Made by a program: the position numbers and the translations under genes
Assembly: GCF_006539545.1 (NCBI RefSeq)
Contig: NZ_BJNF01000079.1
Span: 1 to 42,309 of the forward strand
Reading direction: 5' to 3'
Length of the DNA stretch: 42,309 bases
Source: Nitrobacter winogradskyi
GTDB lineage: Bacteria; Pseudomonadota; Alphaproteobacteria; Rhizobiales; Xanthobacteraceae
In this document: piece after piece, positions 24,316-33,766 of the stretch
Numbering within the stretch: the stretch's first letter is position 1
Layout: every line of letters starts with the position of its first letter
The notes under the pieces: generated by a model
The model's database searches: none
The model's input: the letters and a program-made list of their open reading frames with translations, nothing else
What the model was told of the DNA's origin: nothing

Positions 24316-25353
24316 TCAGGAGCACGATTGCCGCCGTGGTAATCCATCCGGCCGCCCTGTCTTTCCTCTTGCACCGTCCAGCATTCCCATGAATGCGACT
24401 TTTCCGCTCGCAGCAGAGTCTTTGATTATGTATCGTAACACGAACAATAACCCGACTCCGAAATGGCAAATCCAGCGCCACCCCGCAAAGCGCCGGGAAT
24501 AAAGAACGCTATTACGCGCGGACAGATAGATCGAGAGGTAAGAGCGCTGCTCACACGTAACAGCCGATCCGATAGTAGTTCCACCGACATGGCGAATGGC
24601 GGCTTTACTGGCAAAACCGATGCGGTGTTTTCCGCGCCGGAGCCCCCAATCCAGATCTTCCATATAGAGGAAGTAATCTTCCGCCATGAGACCGACGTCC
24701 TCAACAAATGCGCGGGTTACCAGTACACACGCCCCACTTATCGCATCGATTCTGCCAAGGTCTTCCGCCGATGGCGCGCTGCCGCTTGGCGCATTTCTTC
24801 CTACGGCAATGACTCGACCCGTCATCCGCGACCAATGCAGCCCGTAATTGATAATCTTGTCCGGCGAGTCGTCGAAAACCAGATTTCCGCCAACCATGCC
24901 GAAACCCTCAGCAGACTTCGCCACCAGTTCGGACAGGGCCCGTCTATCCACTTCGGTATCTGGATTTAAAACTAATACCGCATCCCAGCCGGATATGCCG
25001 AGCAACGGTTCAAGCCACGCGTTGACGCCACCGCCGTAACCAAGATTTTCCGCCGCTAGTCCGACCCGCACCACGTTCGCGCGATCCTGAAATCGGCATT
25101 TCGTAACCGATGCCAATCGTTTCTGCGGCTTATCGAGAGGGTCTAACTCGCTGGACGTTCGAAGCAACGTTTGGTCCGGTCCAAGGAGCGTAGCGAGCAG
25201 GGTCTCGTAGGCTGCTTTCCCACCATTCTCACAAATGAAGACTTCGAAGCGACTTAGGTCCGAACGCGTGAGCGATTTCAAGCAACGGTCAACATCACCG
25301 GCATTACCGTACGAGACAATGATGACGGCCAGCTTGACGTTAACGGTCGACAT
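24316..25353 (-). CDS. Family 2 glycosyltransferase (rhamnosyltransferase-like)
   Basis: 345 residues. It begins AVIIVSYGNAGDVDRCLKSL, the standard GT2 start. The nucleotide-sugar site is VLVLNPDTEVD (the D of the DxD-like motif), followed by GMVGGNLVF, ISGACVLVTRAFVEDVGL and FLYMEDLDWGLR, the ED-x-D acceptor motif. This order is typical of rhamnosyl- or galactosyl-transferases of the WbbL/GlfT type. A C-terminal membrane-associating segment lies near CHFGVGLLFVLRYIIK. It would add one sugar to the lipid-linked repeat unit. It is transcribed leftward, divergent from the PssD/PssE pair across ~0.5 kb. Confidence 0.9.
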   Translation of the reverse strand: MSTVNVKLAVIIVSYGNAGDVDRCLKSLTRSDLSRFEVFICENGGKAAYETLLATLLGPDQTLLRTSSELDPLDKPQKRLASVTKCRFQDRANVVRVGLAAENLGYGGGVNAWLEPLLGISGWDAVLVLNPDTEVDRRALSELVAKSAEGFGMVGGNLVFDDSPDKIINYGLHWSRMTGRVIAVGRNAPSGSAPSAEDLGRIDAISGACVLVTRAFVEDVGLMAEDYFLYMEDLDWGLRRGKHRIGFASKAAIRHVGGTTIGSAVTCEQRSYLSIYLSARNSVLYSRRFAGWRWICHFGVGLLFVLRYIIKDSAASGKVAFMGMLDGARGKTGRPDGLPRRQSCS

Positions 25354-25865
25354 AACCCGGCCACTCGCTCATACTGTCGCAACGGCCGATTGGTCGTCGC
25401 AGCGGCAACTAACGCACCTCGCGCATTAGGCGCGCATCTCCGATAAAAACCAGCCCGAAGGCAAGCCACAATTGATTGGGTTCTGATTCAACTGCGTTGA
25501 GCCTAACCCTGAGCCGCCCTTTATGGATTGGGTTCACTTTGCACTGGCGCGGCCCATCATTCGCTAATGCGGCCGGCTCAAGGGCGGCCGCGATGACAGC
25601 AAAGCAGCGACCTGTTTGAAACCCGCCTGTTTTATTTTGGCCCGATGACTTTATCGTACTCCTTCCGTGAAGGCTCGTGGCGGAACACAATCAACGCTGG
25701 CGCCCAAAAGCTTGTAAAAACCTGATCTCAGAGCCGCTTAACCAAATTTAAGCAAATTCCCCTACTCAAAGAAATATTATTATTGATTAAATTTTAATAT
25801 TCGATAACATCGATAATCGGACAAGGTTATTGTTTAATTTTTTAAGCCGCAATCGGGCTGGTATT
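25354..25865. promoter_or_regulatory. Divergent region between GT2 and PssD-like genes, AT-rich on the right
   Basis: The first 350 bases are GC-rich, with no supported gene. A minus-strand frame (25409-25690) ends in a hydrophobic stretch LWLAFGLVFIGDARL that might be a tail of a lost membrane protein, but this is weak. From about 25735 the DNA is very AT-rich and includes ATATTCGATAA at 25797-25807. The promoter for pssDE-like transcription should be here. Confidence 0.4.
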
Positions 25866-26363
25866 ATGACCGAGCCGTCTCACCCTGGAAGTCATGTTGT
25901 TCGACGGAAGGCCGCACGCCGCAAATTGCTGGCGGTTGCCTCGGGCGGTGGTCATTGGATACAGCTTCTACGTATCGGTCCAGCGTTCCAGGATTGCGAT
26001 GTTACGTTCGTGACAACACACGAATCCTATCGATCTCAGGTCGCCGGCTATCGGTTTTTGACCGTAACCGACTCTAATCTCTCCACCAAACTCCGTCTTC
26101 TTAAGACCGCGTTTGAGGTTGCCTCGATTATCGTGACCGAGCGGCCCGAGATCGTCGCTTCGACCGGCGCCGCACCCGGCTATTTCGCCCTTCTCCTCGG
26201 TCATTTGTTCGGAGCCAAAACAATCTGGTTGGATAGCATCGCGAATGTCGACCGGCTGTCGGTATCCGGCCGTCGGATTGGCCGCTACGCAGATCTGTGG
26301 CTGACCCAGTGGCCGGATCTGGCAAAAGCTGGCGGACCATATTACGTGGGTTCGGTGTTATGA
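25866..26363 (+). CDS. PssD/Alg14-like glycosyltransferase subunit
   Basis: About 165 residues from ATG 25866; a TTG at 25830 would add 12. It resembles PssD of rhizobia and eukaryotic Alg14, the membrane-anchoring acceptor-binding half of a split GT family 28-type enzyme. Motifs: KLLAVASGGGHWIQLLRI near the start, then VTFVTTHESY, PEIVASTGAAPGYFALLLG and KTIWLDSIANVDRLSVSG, with the end LTQWPDLAKAGGPYYVGSV. In rhizobia PssD with PssE transfers glucuronic acid to the lipid-linked glucose in the second step of repeat-unit synthesis. It overlaps the PssE-like gene by 4 bases (ATGA), supporting a two-subunit enzyme. Confidence 0.88.
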   Translation: MTEPSHPGSHVVRRKAARRKLLAVASGGGHWIQLLRIGPAFQDCDVTFVTTHESYRSQVAGYRFLTVTDSNLSTKLRLLKTAFEVASIIVTERPEIVASTGAAPGYFALLLGHLFGAKTIWLDSIANVDRLSVSGRRIGRYADLWLTQWPDLAKAGGPYYVGSVL

Positions 26364-26944
26364 TTTTTGTTACCGTGGGCACCCAGGGGCCTTTCGATCG
26401 TCTGATCCGGGCGGTCGACGAATGGGCGGGCGTGCGCGGCCGTTCCGACATCTTTGCCCAGATCGGTCCCTCCGACTTTTGTCCCAGGCACATCCGCTCC
26501 GCACCGTTTGTGGGCGCCGACGAATTCAAAAAGCATGTCGAAGTCGCCAACCTTATCATCGCTCATGCCGGAATGGGGTCGATCATCGTCGCCCTCGAAC
26601 TCGGCAAGAGGATCGTCGTGATGCCGCGCCGTGCAGATCTTGGTGAGCATCGCAACGATCATCAGATCGCGACCGCGCGCCGCCTCTCTGAAAACGGCCG
26701 TATTCTCTCCGCCATGGATCGGCAGGAACTCCATGAGAGGCTGGATGATCTCCAGAATCCGACGACCTCGGAGCGACTTAACTCCGAAACATCTTCAGAT
26801 CTGATTCGCGCCATTCGGACGTTTATTGAAGCAAAGAACATTCGCTCTGACGATAAGGGGTGTCGCCCGGACTCGCCAGGCAGGATGCACAGAGCCGCCC
26901 ACCAGCCGGCGTCCGATGCCAGCCGGACAGTGAAACCATCGTAA
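26360..26944 (+). CDS. PssE/Alg13-like glycosyltransferase catalytic subunit
   Basis: 194 residues from ATG 26360, chosen because it forms the ATGA overlap with the PssD-like stop and because MIFVTVGTQGPFDRLIRAVD is the family's normal start. It corresponds to the nucleotide-sugar-binding C-terminal domain of GT28 enzymes: VEVANLIIAHAGMGSIIVAL, GKRIVVMPRRADLGEHRNDHQ. The pair would be active at the cytosolic membrane face. The C-terminal ~35 residues after FIEAKNIRSD look disordered and lack family character, which may reflect an extended reading frame after loss of the original stop. Confidence 0.88.
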   Translation: MIFVTVGTQGPFDRLIRAVDEWAGVRGRSDIFAQIGPSDFCPRHIRSAPFVGADEFKKHVEVANLIIAHAGMGSIIVALELGKRIVVMPRRADLGEHRNDHQIATARRLSENGRILSAMDRQELHERLDDLQNPTTSERLNSETSSDLIRAIRTFIEAKNIRSDDKGCRPDSPGRMHRAAHQPASDASRTVKPS

Positions 26945-27013
26945 AAGTTCTTCTTCTGCGCGTTTCGCCTTCTGCGGAGCGCAGCAAGGAGACCCCAATA
27001 TGACAGGTAAAAC

Positions 27014-28063
27014 ATGACGAACAGGCAACTCGGCGTCGGCGTAATCGGTTACGGATATTGGGGTCCCAATCTCGTCCGGAATTTCTCGAACGGCATATCG
27101 ACCCATGTGGTCAGCATATGCGATCTCGATCCTGGCAAGCTCGCGACCAGCCAACGGCTCTATCCAGGTGTCACAACCACTTCGGATTTCCACGACCTGC
27201 TGACAAACCCGGCGATTGATGCGGTCGCAATCGCAACTCCGACCCGCACCCACTACGATCTGGCTCTGGCTGCTCTGACGGCGGGGAAACACGTCTTCGT
27301 CGAAAAGCCACTAGCACCGACGGCGGATCAGGTCCGCCGCCTGATCGACGAAGCCAACCGCCGCAATCTGATCCTGATGGTGGACCACACCTTCCTCTAT
27401 ACGCCGGCGGTCCAAAAGATTCGCGAACTTATCCACACCGGCGAGCTAGGTGAAATCTATTATTATGACAGTATCCGCTCGAGCCTTGGCCTGTTCCAAA
27501 GCGATGTCAATGTGATCTGGGATCTCGCCGTTCACGATATTTCCATTATCAATTACATTCTCAAGGAAAAGCCCATTTCGGTTTCTGCAACCGCGTCCTG
27601 TCATGTTGACGGCTCGCCAGAGAATATGGCGCATATCACGCTGTTCTTTGATTCCAAATGCGTCGCCCATGTCAGCGTCAACTGGCTCTCCCCCATCAAG
27701 GTGCGTCAAACCTTCATCGGCGGCAGCCGCAAGATGATCGTCTATGACGACGTCGAACCGACCGAAAAGATCAAGGTGTATGACAAGGGCATCATCCTGA
27801 ATCCCTCGTCGGAGAACGCCCATCAGCTCAAAATCGGATATCGCGCGGGCGACATGTGGGCTCCTCATATCTCGACCACTGAAGCGCTTCAAACCGAGAT
27901 TGAGCATTTTGCCGATTGCGTCATGAGTAATAAGGTGCCGATCTCGAGCGCTGCGTCGGGACTGGAAATCGTCGAGATTCTCGAAGCCGCGTCGCGATCG
28001 ATCACCGAACAAGGTCGTCCGGTCCGCCTTGGACAGCCCATTGCATTTCGAAAAAGTGCCTAG
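27014..28063 (+). CDS. Gfo/Idh/MocA-family sugar dehydrogenase (WbpB/WlbA-like)
   Basis: 349 residues, NAD(P)-dependent. The Rossmann start GVGVIGYGYWGPNLVRNF is followed by VAIATPTRTHYDLALAAL and GKHVFVEKPLAPTAD (the EKP motif carrying the catalytic Lys), then VDHTFLYTPA and a C-terminal sheet domain with WDLAVHDISI (catalytic-type D-x-x-x-H). The GYGYWGPNL start is typical of dehydrogenases oxidising the C3 of UDP-N-acetyl sugars. With the acyltransferase at 29737 and aminotransferase at 30380 it makes the three enzymes needed to install a 3-acetamido group. The exact substrate is inference. Confidence 0.88.
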   Translation: MTNRQLGVGVIGYGYWGPNLVRNFSNGISTHVVSICDLDPGKLATSQRLYPGVTTTSDFHDLLTNPAIDAVAIATPTRTHYDLALAALTAGKHVFVEKPLAPTADQVRRLIDEANRRNLILMVDHTFLYTPAVQKIRELIHTGELGEIYYYDSIRSSLGLFQSDVNVIWDLAVHDISIINYILKEKPISVSATASCHVDGSPENMAHITLFFDSKCVAHVSVNWLSPIKVRQTFIGGSRKMIVYDDVEPTEKIKVYDKGIILNPSSENAHQLKIGYRAGDMWAPHISTTEALQTEIEHFADCVMSNKVPISSAASGLEIVEILEAASRSITEQGRPVRLGQPIAFRKSA

Positions 28064-28199
28064 AGTTTCTGTCTAAGCGGGCTTGCCCGAGAACTCCATG
28101 GCCTTTGATCCGCCGCTGATCTAAAGGAACCGCTTCACGCCAATCTTGTTCACCTGAGATCACAGTCATTCTTCAGATCGCAAGATGATGTAACTCGCC

Positions 28200-29753
28200 A
28201 TGGGCTCCGTTCAACGCTCAATCTTTTTCTCCGCGATTGAGCGGTATGGCGGCCTGTTGCTGTTTTTCATCTCGACCGCGATCCTTTCACGACTGCTGAC
28301 TCCGGCGGAGTTCGGCATCTATGCGGTCGTAAACGCGGTCGTTGCGATCTTTGCGGCGTCGTTCCAAGAGTTCGGCGGCGCCAACTATCTCATTCAGAAA
28401 GAAGACCTGACAGATCGGGATACCCGTACGGCATTTACCGTCACCGTCTGCATTTCGATCGCTCTTGCACTGATACTTGTCGTTTCCGGCAAGGTTTTTG
28501 TCGTATTCTTCAAGCAGAGCGGCCTCGATACCGGCATGGCCGTTGCAGCCCTGAACTTTCTTCTGACTCCGTTTTCGGTCGTGATATCGGCCTTGCTCCG
28601 GCGGAAAATGGCATTCGGAAAACTTGCCCTCTGCAGTCTTACTGCGAATTCTGTCGGAGCAGCCGTTTCTATCGTGCTCGCCGTTCTGGATTTCAGTTTC
28701 ATGGCGCCCATCTGGGGCGGAGTCGCGATGAATCTGTTCCTGACCATACTGTTGGTGGCGACGTCACCCAACATTCGAATCTTCAATCCATCCCTCTGGA
28801 ACTGTTCGGACGTCCTCAAGTTCGGGATATACTCAGGCGGCGTCAGCCTGATCAACGTCTTCTATAATCTCTCGCCACAACTGTTCCTTGGCCGCATACT
28901 CGATTTCAGCGCCGTCGGACTTTACAGCCGTGCGATCGGGGTCACCCAGGTCTTCGACAAGCTGGTTGGTCAGGTGCTGGGTCCGGTTATCATGCCGGCG
29001 ATCTTCGTCGAAAATCGTGCAGGAACAGGCCTCCGCAAGATTTACCTAGACTCGGTAACGCTTCTGAGCGCCGTCCAGTGGCCTGCCCTTACATTCCTCG
29101 CCGTCATGGCCCATCCGATCATTCTGATCTGGCTGGGTTCGACATGGATCGAGATCATCCCGCTTGTGCAGCTTCTGTGCATTGCGAATCTGGCTCTGTT
29201 CGCCGCCTGCCTGACATATCCGATGCTGGTTGCGGTGGGGCACGTGCGCGACGCGCTTATCTCATCGCTCATCTCGCTGCCGCCCTCCCTGCTTCTGATT
29301 TTTGCCGCCTCATTCATCGGCATCGAAGCAGTCGCGGCGTCCGCGCTTCTGACACTGCCGCTACAGGCCTTCGTCGCGGTCTATTTTGTCAGCAGGCACC
29401 TTGATGTAAAATCGAGTGATCTTCTTGGCGCGATCTCCAAAAGCGCGCTGGTGACGCTCGCCAGCTTGATACCCGCCGGCGTCTGCGCCGCGCTCGTGGC
29501 TTTCCTGATAGTTCAACCTATCGCCGGGCTAGCCTTGGCTTGTTTCGGTACGGCCCTATGTTGGCTGCTGGCATTGATTGCGACCCGCCATCCCTTGCTG
29601 CCGCTGTTGCAGCAGGCGAGCCGCGCGGTACTCGAGCGTCTGCCGTTCAAATTTGCGCTGCCCGCGCGGCGCAACGTCGTGCGATGGATGATTTTTCCAA
29701 GAAACCGCATCTCAAGACAGATCGGGGCCAGAACCAATGCCAATCAAAAATGA
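28200..29753 (+). CDS. Wzx-like oligosaccharide flippase
   Basis: 517 residues, polytopic, with about 12-14 hydrophobic segments. It belongs to the polysaccharide-transport branch of the MOP/MATE superfamily: N-terminal [45 protein letters not shown], and later [19 protein letters not shown] and LYSRAIG. It should flip the undecaprenyl-diphosphate-linked repeat unit from the cytosolic to the periplasmic side of the inner membrane. The C-terminal ~30 residues are Arg-rich and cytosolic. Its end overlaps the next gene by 17 bases, so the two are co-transcribed. Confidence 0.9.
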   Translation: MGSVQRSIFFSAIERYGGLLLFFISTAILSRLLTPAEFGIYAVVNAVVAIFAASFQEFGGANYLIQKEDLTDRDTRTAFTVTVCISIALALILVVSGKVFVVFFKQSGLDTGMAVAALNFLLTPFSVVISALLRRKMAFGKLALCSLTANSVGAAVSIVLAVLDFSFMAPIWGGVAMNLFLTILLVATSPNIRIFNPSLWNCSDVLKFGIYSGGVSLINVFYNLSPQLFLGRILDFSAVGLYSRAIGVTQVFDKLVGQVLGPVIMPAIFVENRAGTGLRKIYLDSVTLLSAVQWPALTFLAVMAHPIILIWLGSTWIEIIPLVQLLCIANLALFAACLTYPMLVAVGHVRDALISSLISLPPSLLLIFAASFIGIEAVAASALLTLPLQAFVAVYFVSRHLDVKSSDLLGAISKSALVTLASLIPAGVCAALVAFLIVQPIAGLALACFGTALCWLLALIATRHPLLPLLQQASRAVLERLPFKFALPARRNVVRWMIFPRNRISRQIGARTNANQK

Positions 29754-30219
29754 TGTTCAGCTAGGACGTAACGTCCGTATTTTTCACCCCGACCTAGTTA
29801 ATCTCTATGGATGCATTATCGGAGATGAAACCCGCATCGGAACCTTCGTGGAGATTCAGGTTGGCGCCAAAATTGGTGCTCGATGCAAGATTTCGTCGCA
29901 CACCTTTATCTGCGAGGGCGTGACGATCGAAGACGAAGCCTTCATCGGACACGGCGTTATGTTCACCAACGACAAACAACCGCGCGCCACGACCGAGGAC
30001 GGCCGGCTGCAAGGTGTCGATGATTGGCAGGTTGAGCCGACTCGAGTCGGGCGCCGGGCATCGATCGGCTCCAACGCCACCATCCTATGCGGAATCTCGA
30101 TCGGCGATGGCGCCATTGTCGGCGCGGGCGCCGTCGTCACCCGTGACGTGGCGCCGGGTGATGTGGTCGCCGGCGTTCCAGCCCGATCCGTCAAATCCAG
30201 AATCAATGCGCCTGCCTGA
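29737..30219 (+). CDS. Hexapeptide-repeat sugar N-acetyltransferase (WbpD/WlbB-like)
   Basis: 160 residues built almost wholly of left-handed beta-helix turns: [57 protein letters not shown], then after a loop ([11 protein letters not shown]) a last set with [19 protein letters not shown] and [10 protein letters not shown]. The ISSHTFI and GHGVMFTND pieces and the overall length fit the acetyltransferases that acetylate the 3-amino group of UDP-sugars (WbpD/WlbB). It starts inside the flippase gene's end and is followed by the matching PLP aminotransferase. Confidence 0.88.
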   Translation: MPIKNDVQLGRNVRIFHPDLVNLYGCIIGDETRIGTFVEIQVGAKIGARCKISSHTFICEGVTIEDEAFIGHGVMFTNDKQPRATTEDGRLQGVDDWQVEPTRVGRRASIGSNATILCGISIGDGAIVGAGAVVTRDVAPGDVVAGVPARSVKSRINAPA

Positions 30220-30379
30220 TGGTTCGACCTTTCCAAATTAATCAAACCTGCGGAAATGCCTTGTCTGCCAGATGGATCGATTTAGTTTACTCTGTTATTA
30301 TCTTTTAAATTGTGTAGTTTTGGTTTTTGCCTCAGAATTAAACGTTGCCGCGAGCTGCGCCCTACAAAGGATTATTTCC
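30220..30379 (+). promoter_or_regulatory. AT-rich spacer before the aminotransferase
   Basis: A 160-base, locally AT-rich spacer (30238-30340) that interrupts an otherwise tight gene string, so an internal promoter is possible. AAGGA at about 30367-30371 is the ribosome-binding site for the TTG start at 30380. Confidence 0.35.
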
Positions 30380-31489
30380 TTGATACCCTTTCTCGATTTA
30401 AAAGCGCAATATCTGCAAATGAAACCCGAGATCGATGCCGCCGTGCTGCGCGTCATCGATAGCACCCAGTATGTGCAGGGTCCAGAAGTGGCTGCCTTTG
30501 AGAAGCGATTCGCGCTTTATTGCAGTACCGAACATTGTCTTGCGGTGAACACCGGGACATCTGCCCTGCATCTGGCCCTTCTTGCAGCGGGCGTTGGGGC
30601 CGGCGACGAGGTCATCACCGTTTCGTTGACGTTCGTCGCGACCACGGCTGCCATCCTTTACGCCGGCGCCAAGCCGGTCTTCGTCGACGTTGATCCCGAG
30701 ACACGGACGATGGACCCGGAGGCAATCGAAGCCGCGATCACACCGCGAACCAGGGCGATTCTCCCCGTCCATCTTCACGGGCTGATGGCCGACATGGATC
30801 CCATCATGGAGATCGCCCGGCGGCACGGCCTCGTGGTCATCGAGGACGCAGCGCAAGCTCATGGCGCGGAATACAAAGGCCGGCGCGCCGGTTCGATTGG
30901 CGATCTCGGCTGCTTCAGCTTTTATCCCGGCAAGAACCTCGGCGCATATGGCGAAGGCGGCGCGGTGGTCACCAATAAAGCCGACTATGCGCAGCGCATT
31001 TCACTGCTTCGCGACTGGGGTCAGGAATCCAAGTATAATCACGTTTTACGCGGCTATAATTACCGCATGGATGGGATTCAGGGCGCCATTCTCGGCGTCA
31101 AGATGAACTATATCGAGGCATGGACGGAAGGCCGCCGTGCCGCCGCCTCGCAGTATGACCGCTTGCTGCAGAAATTACCCTGTCAGCGGCCGGCGTCTCC
31201 GGCGGACCGCAGGCACGTCTACCACGTCTATGCGGTGACCCTTGCTCGACGCGACGAAACGCAGGCCGCCTTGCAGGCCGCGGGAATCGGCACTGGCATC
31301 CATTATCCCATTCCCGTGCATTTACAGAAGGCCTATGCCGATATCGGTCATGGCGTCGGTTCGCTGCCGGTTACCGAAGCACTTTCGAAACAGTTTTTAT
31401 CGTTGCCGATCTACGCCGAGTTCAAGCCCGAGCAGGTTGATGTGGTTGCGACGGAACTGAAAAAGGCTCTTCCAGCTCTCGCGGCGTAG
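30380..31489 (+). CDS. DegT/DnrJ/EryC1 PLP-dependent sugar aminotransferase (WbpE-like)
   Basis: 369 residues from TTG 30380. A longer frame from 30272 has a hydrophobic, non-family N-terminus, while the TTG has AAGGA eight bases upstream and begins at the family's usual IPFLDLKAQY. Motifs: GTSALHLALLAAGVGAGDEV, VIEDAAQAHGAEY (the Asp that contacts the PLP ring), CFSFYPGKNLGAYGEGG (Lys forms the PLP Schiff base) and RGYNYRMDGIQGAIL. It would aminate the 3-keto sugar made by the dehydrogenase at 27014, with the product acetylated by the enzyme at 29737. Confidence 0.9.
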   Translation: MIPFLDLKAQYLQMKPEIDAAVLRVIDSTQYVQGPEVAAFEKRFALYCSTEHCLAVNTGTSALHLALLAAGVGAGDEVITVSLTFVATTAAILYAGAKPVFVDVDPETRTMDPEAIEAAITPRTRAILPVHLHGLMADMDPIMEIARRHGLVVIEDAAQAHGAEYKGRRAGSIGDLGCFSFYPGKNLGAYGEGGAVVTNKADYAQRISLLRDWGQESKYNHVLRGYNYRMDGIQGAILGVKMNYIEAWTEGRRAAASQYDRLLQKLPCQRPASPADRRHVYHVYAVTLARRDETQAALQAAGIGTGIHYPIPVHLQKAYADIGHGVGSLPVTEALSKQFLSLPIYAEFKPEQVDVVATELKKALPALAA

Positions 31490-31553
31490 CACGCGTTTTC
31501 TCGTTTCGCTCTCAAGCGAAGCGAGATTCATCAAATTGCAAATGGAGTGTAAT

Positions 31554-32555
31554 GTGGCCGACTTAAAGGGAAAACAAATCCTGGTCACTGGCGGAGCCGG
31601 ATTTATAGGCTCTCACATCGTCGACCTTCTGTGCGACGAAGGTTGCCGGGAAATCGTCGCTATCGACAACATGGTGCGTGGGCGCCCGGAGAACCTGAAG
31701 AAGGCCCTTGCCCGCGGCCCGGTCCGATTGATCGATGGTGATATCCGCGACAGCAAACTGATGACGTCGCTGATAAAAGATGCGGACATCGTGTTTCACC
31801 AGGCGGCCTTGCGGATCACACACTGCGCAGCCGAACCCCGTCTCGCAATGGAGGTCATGGTTCAGGCCACCTATGATTTACTCGAGCTTTGCGTCCAGCA
31901 CCACATCGAGAAAGTGGTCGCCGCATCCTCGGCATCGGTCTATGGCATGGCCGATGAATTCCCAACGACGGAACATCACAACGCATATGATAACCGTACG
32001 CTCTACGGCGCCGCGAAAGCCTTCAACGAAGGTTTGCTCCGCACCTTCAACGAGATGTATAAGCTCGATTATGTCGCCTTCAGATATTTCAACGTCTACG
32101 GCGAGCGCATGGACATTCACGGGCGGTATACGGAAGTCCTGATCCGCTGGATGGAACGGCTGGAAGCGGATCTGCCGCCGATCATCTTTGGCGACGGCCA
32201 ACAGACCATGGATTTCATTCACGTCAGGGATGTCGCCCGCGCCAATATTTTCGGCGCCAAATCCAACGCCACCGATCAGGTATTTAACGTGGCCAGCGGA
32301 ACCGAAACCAGCCTGGCGCAGCTCGCGACAGCACTGGCCTCGGTCATGGGTCGAGCCGGCCTCACCCCTGAATTCGCTCCGGAGCGTAGCGTCAATCCTG
32401 TTCCTCGCCGTCTTGCTTCGACGGTGAAAGCAGAAGAGTTGCTCGGCTTCCGGTCCACGATTCCGCTCGAACAAGGATTGAATCAACTCGTTGCGTGGTG
32501 GCGTAGCGAACTCTCATCCACGGCAACGCCCCGGCAAAAGGAGGCAGCCGTTTGA
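31554..32555 (+). CDS. NAD-dependent epimerase/dehydratase (extended SDR, UDP-sugar 4-epimerase-like)
   Basis: 333 residues from GTG 31554, which has GGAG six bases upstream; ATGs at 31536 and 31542 are alternatives without one. NAD-binding [19 protein letters not shown], then DNMVRGRPENLKKAL, HQAALRITHCAAEPRLAM, catalytic Ser in ASSASVYG and Y-x-x-x-K in LYGAAKAFNE, then FRYFNVYGERM and DFIHVRDVARANIFG. The set resembles UDP-GlcNAc/UDP-GlcNAcA 4-epimerases (WbpP/TviC type). It probably supplies a C4-epimer or keto sugar for the repeat unit. It follows the aminotransferase by 64 bases. Confidence 0.88.
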   Translation: MADLKGKQILVTGGAGFIGSHIVDLLCDEGCREIVAIDNMVRGRPENLKKALARGPVRLIDGDIRDSKLMTSLIKDADIVFHQAALRITHCAAEPRLAMEVMVQATYDLLELCVQHHIEKVVAASSASVYGMADEFPTTEHHNAYDNRTLYGAAKAFNEGLLRTFNEMYKLDYVAFRYFNVYGERMDIHGRYTEVLIRWMERLEADLPPIIFGDGQQTMDFIHVRDVARANIFGAKSNATDQVFNVASGTETSLAQLATALASVMGRAGLTPEFAPERSVNPVPRRLASTVKAEELLGFRSTIPLEQGLNQLVAWWRSELSSTATPRQKEAAV

Positions 32556-32705
32556 TAACCCGGGCGATTGCTTGATGCGAATGAAATCGAGACTGCTCGC
32601 GAAATCTGGTCCGGGCTGGGCTCCGTATTTCCGGTGCCTGCCCTCGAACCGGAGCTATGGAAACCGAAAGCTAACCGAAACTAATCCATCTGAATTCGGC
32701 CAGCC

Positions 32706-33566
32706 ATGATTTCGATCGTTGTCCCTGCCCACAATGAAGGCTCCGTAATTGCACGGACGTTGAGCCAATGGGTCACAGCCATGGCTTCGGAGGAGGTCGA
32801 CGTAGTCGTCGTTTGCAATGGATGCATGGACGACACCGCGGCAGTCGCACGAGGCTTCGAACCCACCCTCCGTGTTGTCGAATCTGAGATCGCGAGCAAG
32901 ACCCATGCTTTGAACCTCGGCGATCAAATGTCGAGCGGTTTCCCCAGAATTTATGTCGATGCCGACATCCTGATCTCCATTGACGCGATCCGGGCTCTGG
33001 CAAAGCGGCTCGCGCACGGCGACGTTCTGGCAGTTGCGCCAACGGCGGATATCAATCTGACGGGCTGCTCATGGCTGATCCGCAAATATTACGATGTTCG
33101 TTCGCGACTGCCGTCTTCGCGGGAGGGGATCGGTGGGTCCGGCGTCTACGCACTATCCGAGGCGGGGCGAAGACGGTTCGGTAAATTTCCGGACGTCACC
33201 GCCGACGACATCTACGTTCGCCTTCAGTTCGGCATGAACGAACGAAAGACCCTACCGGACGTGACATCCACGGTCTTCCCTCCACGCACCGGGTTGCAGC
33301 TGATCGCGATCAGAACCCGTGCCTATAGAGGAATCTTCGATCTCGCCCGACGCTTTCCGGACCTACAAAAAAACATGGGCGAAGCCAATGATTCGAGGCT
33401 TCTTGCACTGCTCAGCAAGCCGAAGTTGTGGCTGGGGCTGGTGATCTATTGTTTAGTCAACATTATTGCACGGTACAGAGCAACGCGAGGTCTTCGAAGC
33501 GAAGTCCATCTTTGGCATCGTGATGAAACCTCTCGCACCGCGCTATCTACAGATTTATTCAAATAA
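32706..33566 (+). CDS. Family 2 glycosyltransferase
   Basis: 286 residues. GT2 start ISIVVPAHNEGSVIARTL, VVVVCNGCMDDT, the nucleotide-sugar metal motif YVDADI, GGSGVYALSEAGRRRF and DVTADDIYVRLQF (acceptor-side acidic motif). A C-terminal hydrophobic segment (LWLGLVIYCLVNIIARY) would hold it at the inner membrane. This layout is like that of processive-type or membrane-anchored GT2 enzymes of exopolysaccharide clusters. The sugar specificity is not visible. It is preceded by a 150-base spacer without recognisable content. Confidence 0.88.
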   Translation: MISIVVPAHNEGSVIARTLSQWVTAMASEEVDVVVVCNGCMDDTAAVARGFEPTLRVVESEIASKTHALNLGDQMSSGFPRIYVDADILISIDAIRALAKRLAHGDVLAVAPTADINLTGCSWLIRKYYDVRSRLPSSREGIGGSGVYALSEAGRRRFGKFPDVTADDIYVRLQFGMNERKTLPDVTSTVFPPRTGLQLIAIRTRAYRGIFDLARRFPDLQKNMGEANDSRLLALLSKPKLWLGLVIYCLVNIIARYRATRGLRSEVHLWHRDETSRTALSTDLFK

Positions 33567-33766
33567 TTTAAACAAGAGTGTAGCCTTCGTATCCCCATCA
33601 ACCTGCCGTATGCCATCCTTCATCGTTACATGGCATCGCCGCCCCGACCGTTTCGATGAGGTGTCCAGCGACGCACCCGGCACCTTTCATAAGGTTACCA
33701 ACACTTCACCGAACATGTCTCACTCAGAGAAAACGTATCCGACAAAGCAGAGGCGCTGGCATCATC

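Noticed and set aside
25409-25690. Minus-strand 93-codon frame ending in a hydrophobic stretch
   Set aside because: The LWLAFGLVFIGDARL end hints at a membrane protein tail, but there is no start signal and no recognisable family; recorded only in the gap note.
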